This document shows positions 17,660 to 27,253 of a stretch of DNA of 64,000 bases, piece by piece; the stretch's first letter is position 1, and the number at the start of each line of letters is the position of its first letter. Both the position numbers and the translations under genes were made by a program. Source of the stretch: Cytophagaceae bacterium (GTDB lineage: Bacteria > Bacteroidota > Bacteroidia > Cytophagales > Spirosomataceae); assembly GCA_027491315.1 (NCBI GenBank), contig JAIXWL010000010.1, forward strand, positions 248,001-312,000, written 5' to 3'. Below the pieces are notes generated by a model. That model did not search any database. It had not been told where the DNA came from and worked only from the letters and a program-made list of their open reading frames with translations.

Positions 17660-18583
17660 TTATCCCAGTGCTTTTCTAATCAATTCAACACTTTTTCTAA
17701 CTCCTGAATACGCATTTTCCTTCCCTTCAAATTCAATGGAAATATAGCCTTGGTAATTGACCTTTTTCAAGATATTGATAATCCGCTTATAATCTAAATC
17801 CAAAGAATACCATTCTCCTCCACCGTAATAGGTTTTCGCTTGAACAAAACTAGCTTTGGGGGCTATCTTCTCTAATTTATCATAAGGATCTTCTAAGAAA
17901 TTTCCTGTATCCATCAGTAATCCCAACCAAGGTGAGTTCACCGTATCATGAATACGCAGCATTCCCTCCGGGGTAGAACCCAATCCCCAGTGATTTTCAA
18001 GGGCCAATAAAACGCCACATTCCTCTGCCTTAGCCAAGCACCTTTGTATACCCTCAACGCACCATTTATATCCATCATCTTCGGTATAACCTGGAAGGAT
18101 GGGCTCTATACCCCTATTTTTCATCAAATCATCAAATGATTTAATAGTATTCCACCTTCCTGTGTTTAAACGCAAACATGGAATTCCCATTTTATAGGCC
18201 AATTCAATACAATGTAAGGTATGATCCACATGCTTTTTCAACTCTTCTTTGTCCGGAGTAACAAAACCCTGATGAATGGATAAGCAAGTCAAGGCAATGC
18301 CATTCAAAAAGGCATGTTTCTTGATTTTTTGTAAATAAGCATTATCCTCACTTTCCATTTGTCGATGCAAAACATCAATCCCTTCTAATCCTAATGCTGC
18401 AGCATCATCTATTACCTTTTCTATAGGAAATTTATCGCCCTTAAAGTGCCAATAAGAATAACTGGAAACACTTAATTTAATTTTCGGATGTAATTTAGGG
18501 GCAGCTATTTTCTCCTGAATTTGGGGAATTCCCCCTACTAAGCCCGTCATTAAGGAGGATTGTAAAAAGTCTCTTCTTTCCAT
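17660..18583 (-). CDS. Sugar phosphate isomerase/epimerase-like TIM-barrel protein
   Basis: A 307-residue AP-endonuclease-2 superfamily TIM barrel. The N-terminus MERRDFLQSSLMTGLVGG resembles a Tat-type leader (RRDFL), so export is possible though the hydrophobic core is short. Metal-binding residues expected for xylose isomerase-like enzymes are seen in LALENHWG, LLMDTGNF and ISIEFEGKENA. The family isomerises or epimerises sugars, inositols or keto sugars. It is transcribed alone on the minus strand, opposite the GH130-like gene. Substrate unknown. Confidence 0.8.
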   Translation of the reverse strand: MERRDFLQSSLMTGLVGGIPQIQEKIAAPKLHPKIKLSVSSYSYWHFKGDKFPIEKVIDDAAALGLEGIDVLHRQMESEDNAYLQKIKKHAFLNGIALTCLSIHQGFVTPDKEELKKHVDHTLHCIELAYKMGIPCLRLNTGRWNTIKSFDDLMKNRGIEPILPGYTEDDGYKWCVEGIQRCLAKAEECGVLLALENHWGLGSTPEGMLRIHDTVNSPWLGLLMDTGNFLEDPYDKLEKIAPKASFVQAKTYYGGGEWYSLDLDYKRIINILKKVNYQGYISIEFEGKENAYSGVRKSVELIRKALG

Positions 18584-18776
18584 TTATCTTTTAAGGTATG
18601 TTTCCCCAATTTAAAATTTTCCTTTGATCAAATGATTGATTTTGTAGGAAATTTATAACAATGGTTATTTGATAGGTCTGCTTAGACACGACCATTCGGT
18701 AATAATTTGCCGAAAATTACCTTTTAATATACGTTTCAACTGGCATTTTAGTAAATTTAAATTCTCACAAGTCTAC
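18584..18776. other. Divergent promoter region of the isomerase and GH130-like genes
   Basis: These 193 nt separate two divergently transcribed genes and should carry both promoters. TAAATTTA at 18752-18759 is a plausible -7 box for the GH130-like gene, but no matching TTTG is correctly spaced. No other gene is seen. Confidence 0.3.
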
Positions 18777-19871
18777 ATGAATCTACTCCATAAAATCCCT
18801 GCTTTCCTTTTTGCAAGCTCATTTCTTCTTTGCTCACTCATTTCATTGGGGCAAAACAAAAATGTTGAGACCTGGCAAATAAAAAATTTCAGAAAGCTAG
18901 ATGCCCATAATCCTATCTTAATTCCAGATCTAAGCCAGAAGTTTTTATGCCCCATTCAAGGGAAAAATATTGGTTGGGAAAATAAAAATGTGCTCAATCC
19001 CACTGCATTAATAAAAAATGGTAAAGTCCATTTACTTTATCGTGCCCAAGATTCATTAGGCACTTCTCGCATTGGCTTGGCTATCAGCGAGGATGGAATT
19101 CATTTCAAAAAAATGCCGCAGCCCATTCTTTTTCCAGATCAAGATGAATATAAAAAATACGAATGGCCTGGGGGAATAGAAGATCCGCGCATTGTTCAAA
19201 CTGAGGATGGTAGTTATTTCATTACCTATACCTCCTACGATGGAAAAACAGCCAGATTATGCTCTGCTACCTCCACCGATTTAATACATTGGAATAAAAT
19301 GGGACCTATGTTGAAAGATCCTAAATACATCAATCTTTGGTCAAAATCCGGCGCTTTGGTTGTTCAACAAGTTGGCACCCAAATGATTGCAAAAAAAATA
19401 AAAGGATATTACTGGATGTATTTTGGGGATACTGATTTATTTATGGCTCAATCCCAAGATCTGATTCATTGGACTGTATTAGAAGATGCTGAAAATAAAC
19501 AAAAGATTTCTGTTTTGCAGCCCAGAAAAGGCTATTTTGATAGTAGGTTGGTAGAACCTGGTCCATTTGCTTTGATTCGTAAATCTGGAATTTTACTACT
19601 ATACAACAGTAGTAATGCCGCTAATTTCAATGATACAAATTATCCCAAATTCACCTACAGCGCAGCTCAGGCTTTATTTAACATCGAAAAGCCATTTCAA
19701 GTTTTACAGCGTTCCAAGCAACCATTCATTTGGCCCAATAAAGAATATGAAAAAATTGGGGAGGTAAATGAAGTTTGCTTTGTAGAAGGATTAGTACCTT
19801 TTAAATCTCGATGGTATTTATATTATGGTACCGCTGATTCCAAAATTGCTGTAGCAACTAGCCCCCAATAA
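18777..19871 (+). CDS. Secreted GH130-like five-bladed propeller glycosidase/phosphorylase
   Basis: The start at ATG 18777 gives a signal peptide (MNLLHKIPAFLFASSFLLCS then LISLGQ); the frame runs further upstream but without a credible leader. The 364-residue protein has the five-bladed beta-propeller repeats of the GH43/GH130 type: NPTALIKNGKVHLLYRAQD, GGIEDPRIVQTEDGSYFITYT, DLIHWNKMG and WYLYYGTADSKIAVA. GH130 enzymes phosphorolyse or hydrolyse beta-mannosides using the conserved acid in ExDPR; here the motif is IEDPR. It probably acts outside the cytoplasm on a mannose-containing or similar sugar. The stop is 2 nt before the VOC gene. Confidence 0.75.
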   Translation: MNLLHKIPAFLFASSFLLCSLISLGQNKNVETWQIKNFRKLDAHNPILIPDLSQKFLCPIQGKNIGWENKNVLNPTALIKNGKVHLLYRAQDSLGTSRIGLAISEDGIHFKKMPQPILFPDQDEYKKYEWPGGIEDPRIVQTEDGSYFITYTSYDGKTARLCSATSTDLIHWNKMGPMLKDPKYINLWSKSGALVVQQVGTQMIAKKIKGYYWMYFGDTDLFMAQSQDLIHWTVLEDAENKQKISVLQPRKGYFDSRLVEPGPFALIRKSGILLLYNSSNAANFNDTNYPKFTYSAAQALFNIEKPFQVLQRSKQPFIWPNKEYEKIGEVNEVCFVEGLVPFKSRWYLYYGTADSKIAVATSPQ

Positions 19872-19873
19872 AA

Positions 19874-20272
19874 ATGCTGAACAAAATTCCACTCATAGGC
19901 ATTCACCATGTGGCCATCATCTGTTCGGACTATGCTAAGTCCAAACAATTTTATACTGAAATTCTCGGATTTGAAATTATCAGAGAAGTATATCGTCAAG
20001 AACGAGATTCCTATAAATTAGATTTAAGCTTTCAAGGAATATATTTCATTGAGTTGTTTTCTTTCCCTGAAACCCCAGCTCGAGTATCAAGACCGGAAGC
20101 ATGCGGACTGAGGCATATAGCATTTGAAGTATCTAATTTAGATGAAACAGTTCAAATTTTACAGCAAAAAGGACTTACTTGTGAAGCTATCCGAACCGAT
20201 GAATTTACCGATAAGCGATTTACTTTCACGAGCGACCCTGATTATTTACCCATTGAATTTTACGAGAGATGA
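19874..20272 (+). CDS. VOC-superfamily (glyoxalase I-like) protein
   Basis: A 132-residue vicinal oxygen chelate protein made of two beta-alpha-beta-beta-beta units. It begins IGIHHVAIICSDYAKSKQFYTEILGF and ends LPIEFYER, with likely metal ligands His12 (HHVAI region), a Glu in FIELFSF, a His in LRHIAF and a Glu in IEFYE. It resembles the YaeR/SMU1112c class of glyoxalase-like metalloproteins whose substrate is unknown. Its stop overlaps the start of the DUF4954 gene by 4 nt, so the two are coupled. Confidence 0.85.
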   Translation: MLNKIPLIGIHHVAIICSDYAKSKQFYTEILGFEIIREVYRQERDSYKLDLSFQGIYFIELFSFPETPARVSRPEACGLRHIAFEVSNLDETVQILQQKGLTCEAIRTDEFTDKRFTFTSDPDYLPIEFYER

Positions 20273-22425
20273 ATCGAATAGAAAAGAAACCCATTGCGCA
20301 GTTAGGCTTCGAATTTGTCCATAAAACCTATTTAAAAGAGGGAGAAAGTGAATTCGACTTACGTAACAAAAATATCCGACTGTCGGATTATAGGCCTTTG
20401 GCTACAAGGGAAATTGAAATTTTAGAAGCCAATTTCAATGAAGCTGAAAACTGGAAAGACATTCAGGTAAAGCCAGGCTTTAACCCTTATCTCATTAAAA
20501 ATTGCCGATTTTTTGGCATCATTCGAATCGGAATTCTAGAGCATGTCTACCTAGAATTTAAGAACTTACGAATGCCCGTTGGAATATACAATAGTACTAT
20601 CATCAGTAGTGATATTGGTGACAATGTCAGTATTGACCGGGTAAATCTATTATCCAATTATCAAATTGGAAATGAGGTCATGATATTGCAGGTAAATGAA
20701 TTAGCCACTACACCTACCGCCAAATTTGGAAATGGTATGGTGAAGGAAGGTGAAGAGGAACGAATTCGAATCTGGCTTGAACTAGGAAATGAAAATGGGG
20801 GCAGAAAAGTCATTCCTTTTGTTGGCATGCGTCCAGCAGATGCCTATTTATGGACTCAAGATCGAGACGATGAAGTACTTCAAGCCCAATATAAAGCGCT
20901 GACTCAAGCAGAATTTTCCACTAAAAGAGGTTATTACGGTCAAATTGGGGACCGAACGGTGATTAAAAACACAGGGATCATTAAAGATGTCAATATGGGT
21001 TCAGATACCTATATCAAAGGCGCCAATAAATTAAAAAACTTAACTATAATCTCTTTCCCAGAAGCCAACACCCAAATTGGCGAAGGTTGTGAACTCGTCA
21101 ATGGAATTATCCACGAAGGCTGTCGTATATTTTATGGTGTTAAAGCTGTACGTTTTATATTGGCCTCCCATTCTCAATTGAAATACGGTGCTCGATTAAT
21201 CAACTCCTTTCTTGGAAGTAATTCAACCATTTCTTGCTGTGAGGTATTGAATGCCCTTATATTTCCTGCGCATGAACAGCACCACAATAATTCTTTCCTA
21301 TGTGCCGCGATCATTAAAGGCCAAAGTAACATGGCAGCTGGTGCAACTTTAGGTTCCAATCATAATAGTAGAGGTGCCGATGGAGAATTACAAGCGGGTA
21401 GAGGATTTTGGCCTGGGCTTTCCATTAGCTTAAAGCATAATTCTAAATTTGCCAGTTTCAACCTGATTTCAAAGGGAAATTATCCAGCAGAAATTCACAA
21501 TCCCCTACCTTTTTCATTGATTGGGAACGATGATGCTTCAGGTGGATTATTAATCATTGCTGCCTATTGGTTTCAATACAATCTGTATGCTTTAGCAAGA
21601 AATGCCTGGAAATTTGCCAATCGCGACCAGAGAATAAATAAAAACATGCTCTTGGAATACGATTTTTTAGCGCCAGACACCATAGATGAAATATTAAAAG
21701 CCTTAAGCTTATTAGAAACTTGGGTTGGGGAATCGCTTCCAGAAAAGACGCAAGAAGCAGGTAAAAAATGGCTTGAAAATGCAGACAATGAGCATAGCAC
21801 TTTGGATGTTTGGGCCAGTGGAATAGAGAATTCTAAGCGCAAAAGTAAAATCGCTAAGAGTTATAAAGCATACCACATATTTAAAGATTTAATTTATTAC
21901 CATGCTTTCCAAGAATGGGTTTTAGCCCATGAAAGAAACCAGAAAATTTTAGCCATAGATTTATTAAAAAACAGTTCTAACCAAGGTATTGCGTGTTGGG
22001 AAAATTTGGGTGGACAATTAGTTCCTTCTGACGCAGTGGAAGGGCTAAAAACGAATATTAGAAGTGGTAAGATTACCTCTTGGCATCAAGTACATCAGTT
22101 TTATCAGGACCAAGCAGATGTATACCCTGAACTTAAATTTCAACATGCCTTGGCTGCTTTGCAAAATATTCAACAAGTTGATTTACAAGATGAAACATTC
22201 ATCCGTCTTTGGAAAAATAAAGCCATCGAGGTATCCGAATTTATCGCCAAAGGAATAGAACGTTCTAGGGCTAAAGATTTCCAAGATCCATTCCGACAAG
22301 CCATGTACCATAATCAAAAGGAAATGGAAACGGTGATTGGTGATTGGAAAGAAAATGATTTCATTCTTCAAGCACAAAAAACCCATGAAGTGTTTGTTCA
22401 AAGAATTGAAAATTTGAAAATTTAG
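20269..22425 (+). CDS. DUF4954 family protein with a left-handed beta-helix region
   Basis: This 718-residue cytoplasmic protein belongs to the DUF4954 family typical of Bacteroidota. Residues about 80-380 contain hexapeptide-like repeats (NSTIISSDIGDNVSIDRVNLLSNYQIGNEV, YIKGANKLKNLTIISFPEANTQIG) of a left-handed parallel beta-helix, like sugar nucleotidyl- or acyltransferases. Conserved patches follow (GATLGSNHNSRGADGELQAGRGFWPGL, FSLIGNDDASGG), then a helical C-terminal third. No function is established. Coupling to a VOC protein and a GH130-like enzyme hints at a sugar-related role, which is inference. A strong terminator follows. Confidence 0.8.
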   Translation: MNRIEKKPIAQLGFEFVHKTYLKEGESEFDLRNKNIRLSDYRPLATREIEILEANFNEAENWKDIQVKPGFNPYLIKNCRFFGIIRIGILEHVYLEFKNLRMPVGIYNSTIISSDIGDNVSIDRVNLLSNYQIGNEVMILQVNELATTPTAKFGNGMVKEGEEERIRIWLELGNENGGRKVIPFVGMRPADAYLWTQDRDDEVLQAQYKALTQAEFSTKRGYYGQIGDRTVIKNTGIIKDVNMGSDTYIKGANKLKNLTIISFPEANTQIGEGCELVNGIIHEGCRIFYGVKAVRFILASHSQLKYGARLINSFLGSNSTISCCEVLNALIFPAHEQHHNNSFLCAAIIKGQSNMAAGATLGSNHNSRGADGELQAGRGFWPGLSISLKHNSKFASFNLISKGNYPAEIHNPLPFSLIGNDDASGGLLIIAAYWFQYNLYALARNAWKFANRDQRINKNMLLEYDFLAPDTIDEILKALSLLETWVGESLPEKTQEAGKKWLENADNEHSTLDVWASGIENSKRKSKIAKSYKAYHIFKDLIYYHAFQEWVLAHERNQKILAIDLLKNSSNQGIACWENLGGQLVPSDAVEGLKTNIRSGKITSWHQVHQFYQDQADVYPELKFQHALAALQNIQQVDLQDETFIRLWKNKAIEVSEFIAKGIERSRAKDFQDPFRQAMYHNQKEMETVIGDWKENDFILQAQKTHEVFVQRIENLKI

Positions 22426-22452
22426 ATCTTAATATTTTTTCATGCATCAAAC

Positions 22453-22484
22453 AAAAAGAGCCTCGAAATTTCGAGGCTCTTTTT
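22453..22484. terminator. Bidirectional intrinsic terminator
   Basis: A perfect palindrome with arms AAAAAGAGCCTCGAAA and its complement, giving a GC-rich stem with an A-run on one side and a T-run on the other. It sits between the convergent DUF4954 and M28 peptidase genes and can serve both strands. Confidence 0.9.
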
Positions 22485-22506
22485 GCAGGTACTGAAATAA
22501 AAGCAA

Positions 22507-24108
22507 TTAAGGCTTGTTGGAATCAACCGGTAATCGTTGCTCTCTATTGGAGATTTCCCATGCCATGTAGAATACCAAACGACCTACTTTTTGGATTTGG
22601 TCAAACTCAATTTTTTCTACATCATCGCCAGGTTGGTGATAATCTTCATGAACGCCATTGAAGAAAAATGCTACTGGGATTTTATGCTTAGCAAAGTTGT
22701 AGTGATCTGAACGATAATAGAAACGATTAGGATCATTAGGGTCATTGTATTTATAATCCAATTCTAAACCAATATGCTTCTTATTTTGCTCTTCCAACAC
22801 AGCGCGTAACTGAGACGACAATTTATCCGATCCAATTTCATAGATATAATCTGGCTTACCAATGTGATCATCGTCATAGCGACCCACCATATCAATATTC
22901 AAATCACATACCGTATTTTCCAATGGAAATAAGGGGTGATTCGAATAATACTCAGAACCCAATAATCCCTTTTCCTCGCCGGTCACCGTCATAAATAAAA
23001 TACTTCTACGCGGACGATTTCCTGCGGCTGCCGCCTTACCAAAAGCCTCTGCTAATTCCATCACAGTTACAGTTCCTGAACCATCATCATTAGCCCCATT
23101 ATTGATGCGACCATCAGCAGATACTCCGATGTGATCGTAGTGGGCGGTGATAACTACAACTTCAGATTTCTTGTCTGTACCTTCCAAATATCCTACTACA
23201 TTATAGGTATCAACTGGGGATTCTGTATTTTCTATTTTCAGTTCAATGGTACCTGCTTTAAATTTACTTGAGACAGATTTTTTATCTGATGAAACTTTGG
23301 CTTTAAAGGCTTCCAAAGCAGCAAGATCCGTTCCAAGTAATTGAGCGGCCATAGCTGACGAGATCAATAAGACAGGAAATTCAGCTTCTTTGTTTTGAGT
23401 ATCCTCCTTGAAAACCATACGCTCATTTCCGAAACGCTTCATCATTACTTGACGTTGGTTTAATTGAGAACTAAAAGTTTTCTCATCTTTGTCGGTAATT
23501 ACAATCAAACCAGTCGCACCAGCGGCCTTGGCTAATTTCATTTTTTCTCTCCAGCCAGTAGCTTTACCAAATGCGGAAGGATCTTTCGAGCCAGAAAGCA
23601 CATAATTTCCTGAGGCATCTTTGGCCTCTCCATCAATAACCACCACCATGGATCCTTTGGCTTTCAATTTATCGAAATCCGTAAAGGCTCCTTGTTGTAC
23701 ACCATATCCAGCAAAAACGGTGGAAGCTTTTGTTCCAGCAGCTACCGGAGCTAATGCATAAGCCATAAAATCGGTTAAATACCCATAGGATTTACCTTTG
23801 ATTTGAACAGCTACATTGGTCCAAGCCCGATTAACCAGATCTACTTTTTGAAAGTAACTTCCTTGAACAGGAGCTAAGCCAACGGCCTTAAAATGGTTAG
23901 CTATGTAGTTGGCAGCCACTTTTTGTTCTGGCGAACCCGTGTTTCTACCTTTCAAACTATCAGATGCAATAAAAGTCAAATGTTTTTTCAAATCTTCGGC
24001 CTTAATCGTATAGGCATAAGGGACCGGATTTGATTGAGCTAAAAGGCTCAAGGGAAGAAGTTTTGCGACTAAAAAAAGTGCTAAAACCGAATAGTAAGTC
24101 TTTTTCAT
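22507..24108 (-). CDS. Secreted M28 family metallopeptidase (with PA-like insert)
   Basis: The ATG at 24108 begins MKKTYYSVLALFLVAKLLPL, a proper signal peptide; an in-frame ATG 28 codons upstream would bury it. The 533-residue mature precursor has an N-terminal region, a PA-like insert (about 120-290), and an M28 co-catalytic zinc domain: ITAHYDHIG, NGANDDGSGT, TGEEKGLLGS, LNIDMVGR and EDYHQPGDD supply the ligands and catalytic Glu. It is expected to be an aminopeptidase or dipeptidase in the periplasm or outside the cell. It is divergent from gcvP. Confidence 0.9.
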   Translation of the reverse strand: MKKTYYSVLALFLVAKLLPLSLLAQSNPVPYAYTIKAEDLKKHLTFIASDSLKGRNTGSPEQKVAANYIANHFKAVGLAPVQGSYFQKVDLVNRAWTNVAVQIKGKSYGYLTDFMAYALAPVAAGTKASTVFAGYGVQQGAFTDFDKLKAKGSMVVVIDGEAKDASGNYVLSGSKDPSAFGKATGWREKMKLAKAAGATGLIVITDKDEKTFSSQLNQRQVMMKRFGNERMVFKEDTQNKEAEFPVLLISSAMAAQLLGTDLAALEAFKAKVSSDKKSVSSKFKAGTIELKIENTESPVDTYNVVGYLEGTDKKSEVVVITAHYDHIGVSADGRINNGANDDGSGTVTVMELAEAFGKAAAAGNRPRRSILFMTVTGEEKGLLGSEYYSNHPLFPLENTVCDLNIDMVGRYDDDHIGKPDYIYEIGSDKLSSQLRAVLEEQNKKHIGLELDYKYNDPNDPNRFYYRSDHYNFAKHKIPVAFFFNGVHEDYHQPGDDVEKIEFDQIQKVGRLVFYMAWEISNREQRLPVDSNKP

Positions 24109-24212
24109 TTTGTTGAGGAAAAAATTGAGTTCGCAAGATAAGAATTGAAAAATAAATCCCATAAAAAGATTAATTTTACAACGTTTTTTCACACTAATTT
24201 CGCCTTCATCCT

Positions 24213-27095
24213 ATGATCCCCAATTTCAAATACAGGGAAGATTTTTCATTGCGTCACAACAATTCTAATCCAACTGATATCGCGTCCATGTTAAAAACCA
24301 TTGGCGTGGATAGTCTGACTACTTTAATTCAACAAACTGTTCCTCAACCTATACGATTAGCACAAGGTTTACGACTGCCAAATCCCAAAACAGAGTTTGA
24401 ATTCTTACGTGATTTCAAACAAATAATGGGGCAAAATAAAATATTTAAAAGCCATATAGGTTTAGGATATTACGATACAATTGTGCCTTCGGTTATCTTA
24501 AGAAATATTCTAGAAAACCCATCTTGGTATACCGCTTACACTCCCTATCAAGCAGAAATTGCTCAAGGTCGTTTGGAAATGTTATTGAATTACCAAACTA
24601 TGATCATTGATTTGACAGGAATGGAATTAGCCAACGCCTCCCTTCTAGATGAAGGAACGGCAGCAGCGGAGGCCATGACTATGTTGCATGGACAAAGACC
24701 TGCAGAAAGAAATCAAGCAGAGGCCATCTTTGTATCTGAACTTTGTTTACCTCAAACCATTGATGTACTCAAAACTAGAGCAGAACCTTTAGGCATTGAA
24801 GTGGTAGTAGGTAATCATCAAAATTTTGATGTTACTGATGCTCAATATTATGCGATTGTTTTACAATATCCAGCTAGCAATGGTGAGGTTTTTGATTATT
24901 CAGCACTGATTGAATCAGCCAAAGAAAACGGACTTCAAGTTGTGGTAGCTGCTGATTTATTGGCACTTACCATCTTAACCCCTCCGGGTGAAATGGGTGC
25001 AGATGTAGTTGTGGGATGTTCACAACGATTTGGTGTACCGATGGGATTTGGTGGACCACATGCTGCCTTTTTTGCTACGAAAGAAAAATACAAAAGAAAT
25101 ATCCCTGGACGTATCATTGGTGTTTCCATCGATGCAGAAGGAAATAGAGCCTTGCGCATGGCGCTTCAAACCCGCGAACAACACATTCGTAGAGAAAAGG
25201 CAACTTCCAATATTTGTACCGCTCAAGTTCTTTTGTCTATCATGGCAGCAGCGTATGCCATTTATCACGGACCAGAAGAGCTAAAAAATAAAGCAACCAA
25301 GATTTATGGTTTAACGGAGCTGTTGGCTGCGGGACTTCAAAAATTAGGATTCAGCTTAGAAAATACACACCACTTTGATACCCTAACGGTTATTACGGGT
25401 GAGTATACCGAAGAAATTAGGGAATTGGCAGAAGCTTCTGAGCGTAATTTCCGCTATTTCAGAAATGATACTAGCAAATTAAGCATTGCCTTGGATGAAA
25501 CAACGCAAGAGGAAGATGTTGTTGAAATACTAGGTTTCTTCCAACGAGTTAAAATGGAAGGAATTGGAGGAGAGGAGATGAGTATTACGTGGAGAATACC
25601 TGCCAAATTAACACGTCAATCTACTTTTTTAAGTCATGATGTTTTTAATCGCTATCATTCCGAGCATGGTATGTTGCGTTATTTAAAATCATTGGAATCC
25701 AAAGATTTATCCATGGTGCATTCCATGATTTCTTTGGGCTCTTGTACCATGAAATTAAATGCCACGACTGAAATGATCCCTGTAACTTGGCCGGAGCTTG
25801 GAAAAATGCATCCATTTGCACCAGCTAGTCAAACACGTGGTTACCAGCGATTAATCATGGAATTAAATGATTGGTTATGTGAAATCACGGGATTTGCAGC
25901 TATGTCCATGCAACCCAATTCTGGAGCGCAAGGCGAATATGCAGGTTTAATGGTGATTCGTGCTTACCACGCTTCTCGTGGAGATTCCCATCGTAATGTG
26001 GCCTTAATTCCTTCCTCAGCACATGGTACGAATCCTGCCTCAGCAGTCATGGCAGGTATGAAAGTGATTGTGACGGGTTGTGATGCCAATGGAAATATTG
26101 ATGTGGAAGAATTACGTGCTAAAGCCATTGAGCATAAGGATAATTTAGCTTGCTTAATGGTCACTTACCCAAGTACCCACGGAGTTTTCGAAGAGTCAAT
26201 CAAGGAAATTTGTAGCATTATTCATGAAAATGGAGGACAAGTCTACATGGATGGTGCCAATATGAACGCTCAAGTGGGTCTAACTTCTCCTGCTACCATT
26301 GGTGCAGATGTTTGTCACTTGAATTTACATAAAACCTTCTGTATCCCTCACGGAGGTGGTGGCCCAGGCATGGGACCAATTGGTGTTGCTAAGCAATTAG
26401 TGCCATTTTTACCTGGTCACGTGATGACAGATTCTGTAGAGGCAAACAGCCATGGTGCTGTTTCTGCAGCTCCGGTTGGATCGGCTAGTATCTTGGCTAT
26501 TTCCTATGCCTACATTGCTATGATGGGTGGAGAAGGATTAACTAGGGCAACGGAAACAGCCATTTTAAACGCCAATTACATCAAAGCTCGTTTAGAGACC
26601 AAATTCCCTATTCTTTATACGGGTTCACATGGCCGTTGTGCACACGAAATGATTGTGGATTGCCGACCTTTCAAAGCAAGCGTAGGAATAGAAGCTGAAG
26701 ATATTGCTAAAAGATTAATGGATTACGGTTTTCACGCTCCTACCCTATCTTTCCCGGTTGCTGGAACATTGATGATTGAACCAACCGAATCTGAAAATAA
26801 GGAAGAGTTAGACCGTTTCTGTGATGCTTTGTTGAGTATTCGTGCTGAAATCCAAGAAATTGAAGATGGTTTAGCCGATAAGAGCAATAATGTTTTGAAA
26901 AATGCACCACATACCCAAAATGTGGTTTTGATTGGCGAGTGGAATCGTCCTTACAGTAGAGAAAAGGCTGTTTTCCCATTAGCTTACGTTAAAGCAAATA
27001 AATTTTGGCCTAGCGTGTCTCGCATTGATTCGGCCTATGGTGATCGCAACCTAGTCTGTGCTTGCGAGCCAATTAGCAGTTATATGGAGCAATAA
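24213..27095 (+). CDS. gcvP: Glycine dehydrogenase (decarboxylating), P protein
   Basis: A single-chain, 960-residue P protein containing both fused homologous halves. The N-terminal half has [14 protein letters not shown] and [34 protein letters not shown]; the C-terminal half has [15 protein letters not shown] and the PLP lysine in [21 protein letters not shown]. It decarboxylates glycine and passes the aminomethyl group to the H protein of the glycine cleavage system in the cytoplasm. gcvT and gcvH are not nearby. The first ATG (24213) is used; the product matches the usual length. Confidence 0.97.
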   Translation: MIPNFKYREDFSLRHNNSNPTDIASMLKTIGVDSLTTLIQQTVPQPIRLAQGLRLPNPKTEFEFLRDFKQIMGQNKIFKSHIGLGYYDTIVPSVILRNILENPSWYTAYTPYQAEIAQGRLEMLLNYQTMIIDLTGMELANASLLDEGTAAAEAMTMLHGQRPAERNQAEAIFVSELCLPQTIDVLKTRAEPLGIEVVVGNHQNFDVTDAQYYAIVLQYPASNGEVFDYSALIESAKENGLQVVVAADLLALTILTPPGEMGADVVVGCSQRFGVPMGFGGPHAAFFATKEKYKRNIPGRIIGVSIDAEGNRALRMALQTREQHIRREKATSNICTAQVLLSIMAAAYAIYHGPEELKNKATKIYGLTELLAAGLQKLGFSLENTHHFDTLTVITGEYTEEIRELAEASERNFRYFRNDTSKLSIALDETTQEEDVVEILGFFQRVKMEGIGGEEMSITWRIPAKLTRQSTFLSHDVFNRYHSEHGMLRYLKSLESKDLSMVHSMISLGSCTMKLNATTEMIPVTWPELGKMHPFAPASQTRGYQRLIMELNDWLCEITGFAAMSMQPNSGAQGEYAGLMVIRAYHASRGDSHRNVALIPSSAHGTNPASAVMAGMKVIVTGCDANGNIDVEELRAKAIEHKDNLACLMVTYPSTHGVFEESIKEICSIIHENGGQVYMDGANMNAQVGLTSPATIGADVCHLNLHKTFCIPHGGGGPGMGPIGVAKQLVPFLPGHVMTDSVEANSHGAVSAAPVGSASILAISYAYIAMMGGEGLTRATETAILNANYIKARLETKFPILYTGSHGRCAHEMIVDCRPFKASVGIEAEDIAKRLMDYGFHAPTLSFPVAGTLMIEPTESENKEELDRFCDALLSIRAEIQEIEDGLADKSNNVLKNAPHTQNVVLIGEWNRPYSREKAVFPLAYVKANKFWPSVSRIDSAYGDRNLVCACEPISSYMEQ

Positions 27096-27111
27096 TTCTT
27101 ATTTTTTCGTT

Positions 27112-27144
27112 AACCTTGACAGCGTTTAAAACGCTGTCAAGGTT
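27112..27144. repeat. 33-nt palindrome copy D with swapped arms
   Basis: This copy reads AACCTTGACAGCGTT, TAA, AACGCTGTCAAGGTT. The same two 15-nt arms as in the other copies are joined in the opposite order with the same TAA spacer, making it an inside-out version. It lies 17 nt after gcvP and before the beta-oxidation genes. Confidence 0.9.
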
Positions 27145-27186
27145 TAGCGGAGAAGTGGAATATTTTATCAAAAAAAATTAGTATGC

Positions 27187-27218
27187 TTGCATAACATTTC
27201 AAAATTTAATTAACTTTA
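27187..27218 (+). promoter_or_regulatory. Candidate promoter of the beta-oxidation operon
   Basis: TTG at 27187-27189 is followed after 21 nt by TAACTTTA at 27211-27218, close to the Bacteroidota consensus with one mismatch in the -7 box. The start codon is 35 nt further on. It lies downstream of palindrome copy D. Confidence 0.4.
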
Positions 27219-27253
27219 CGCGCTTACGTTTTTTAATTAAAAACATAATTCAA

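Noticed and set aside
24109-24192. Upstream ATG of the M28 peptidase frame
   Set aside because: It would place 28 residues before a good signal peptide.
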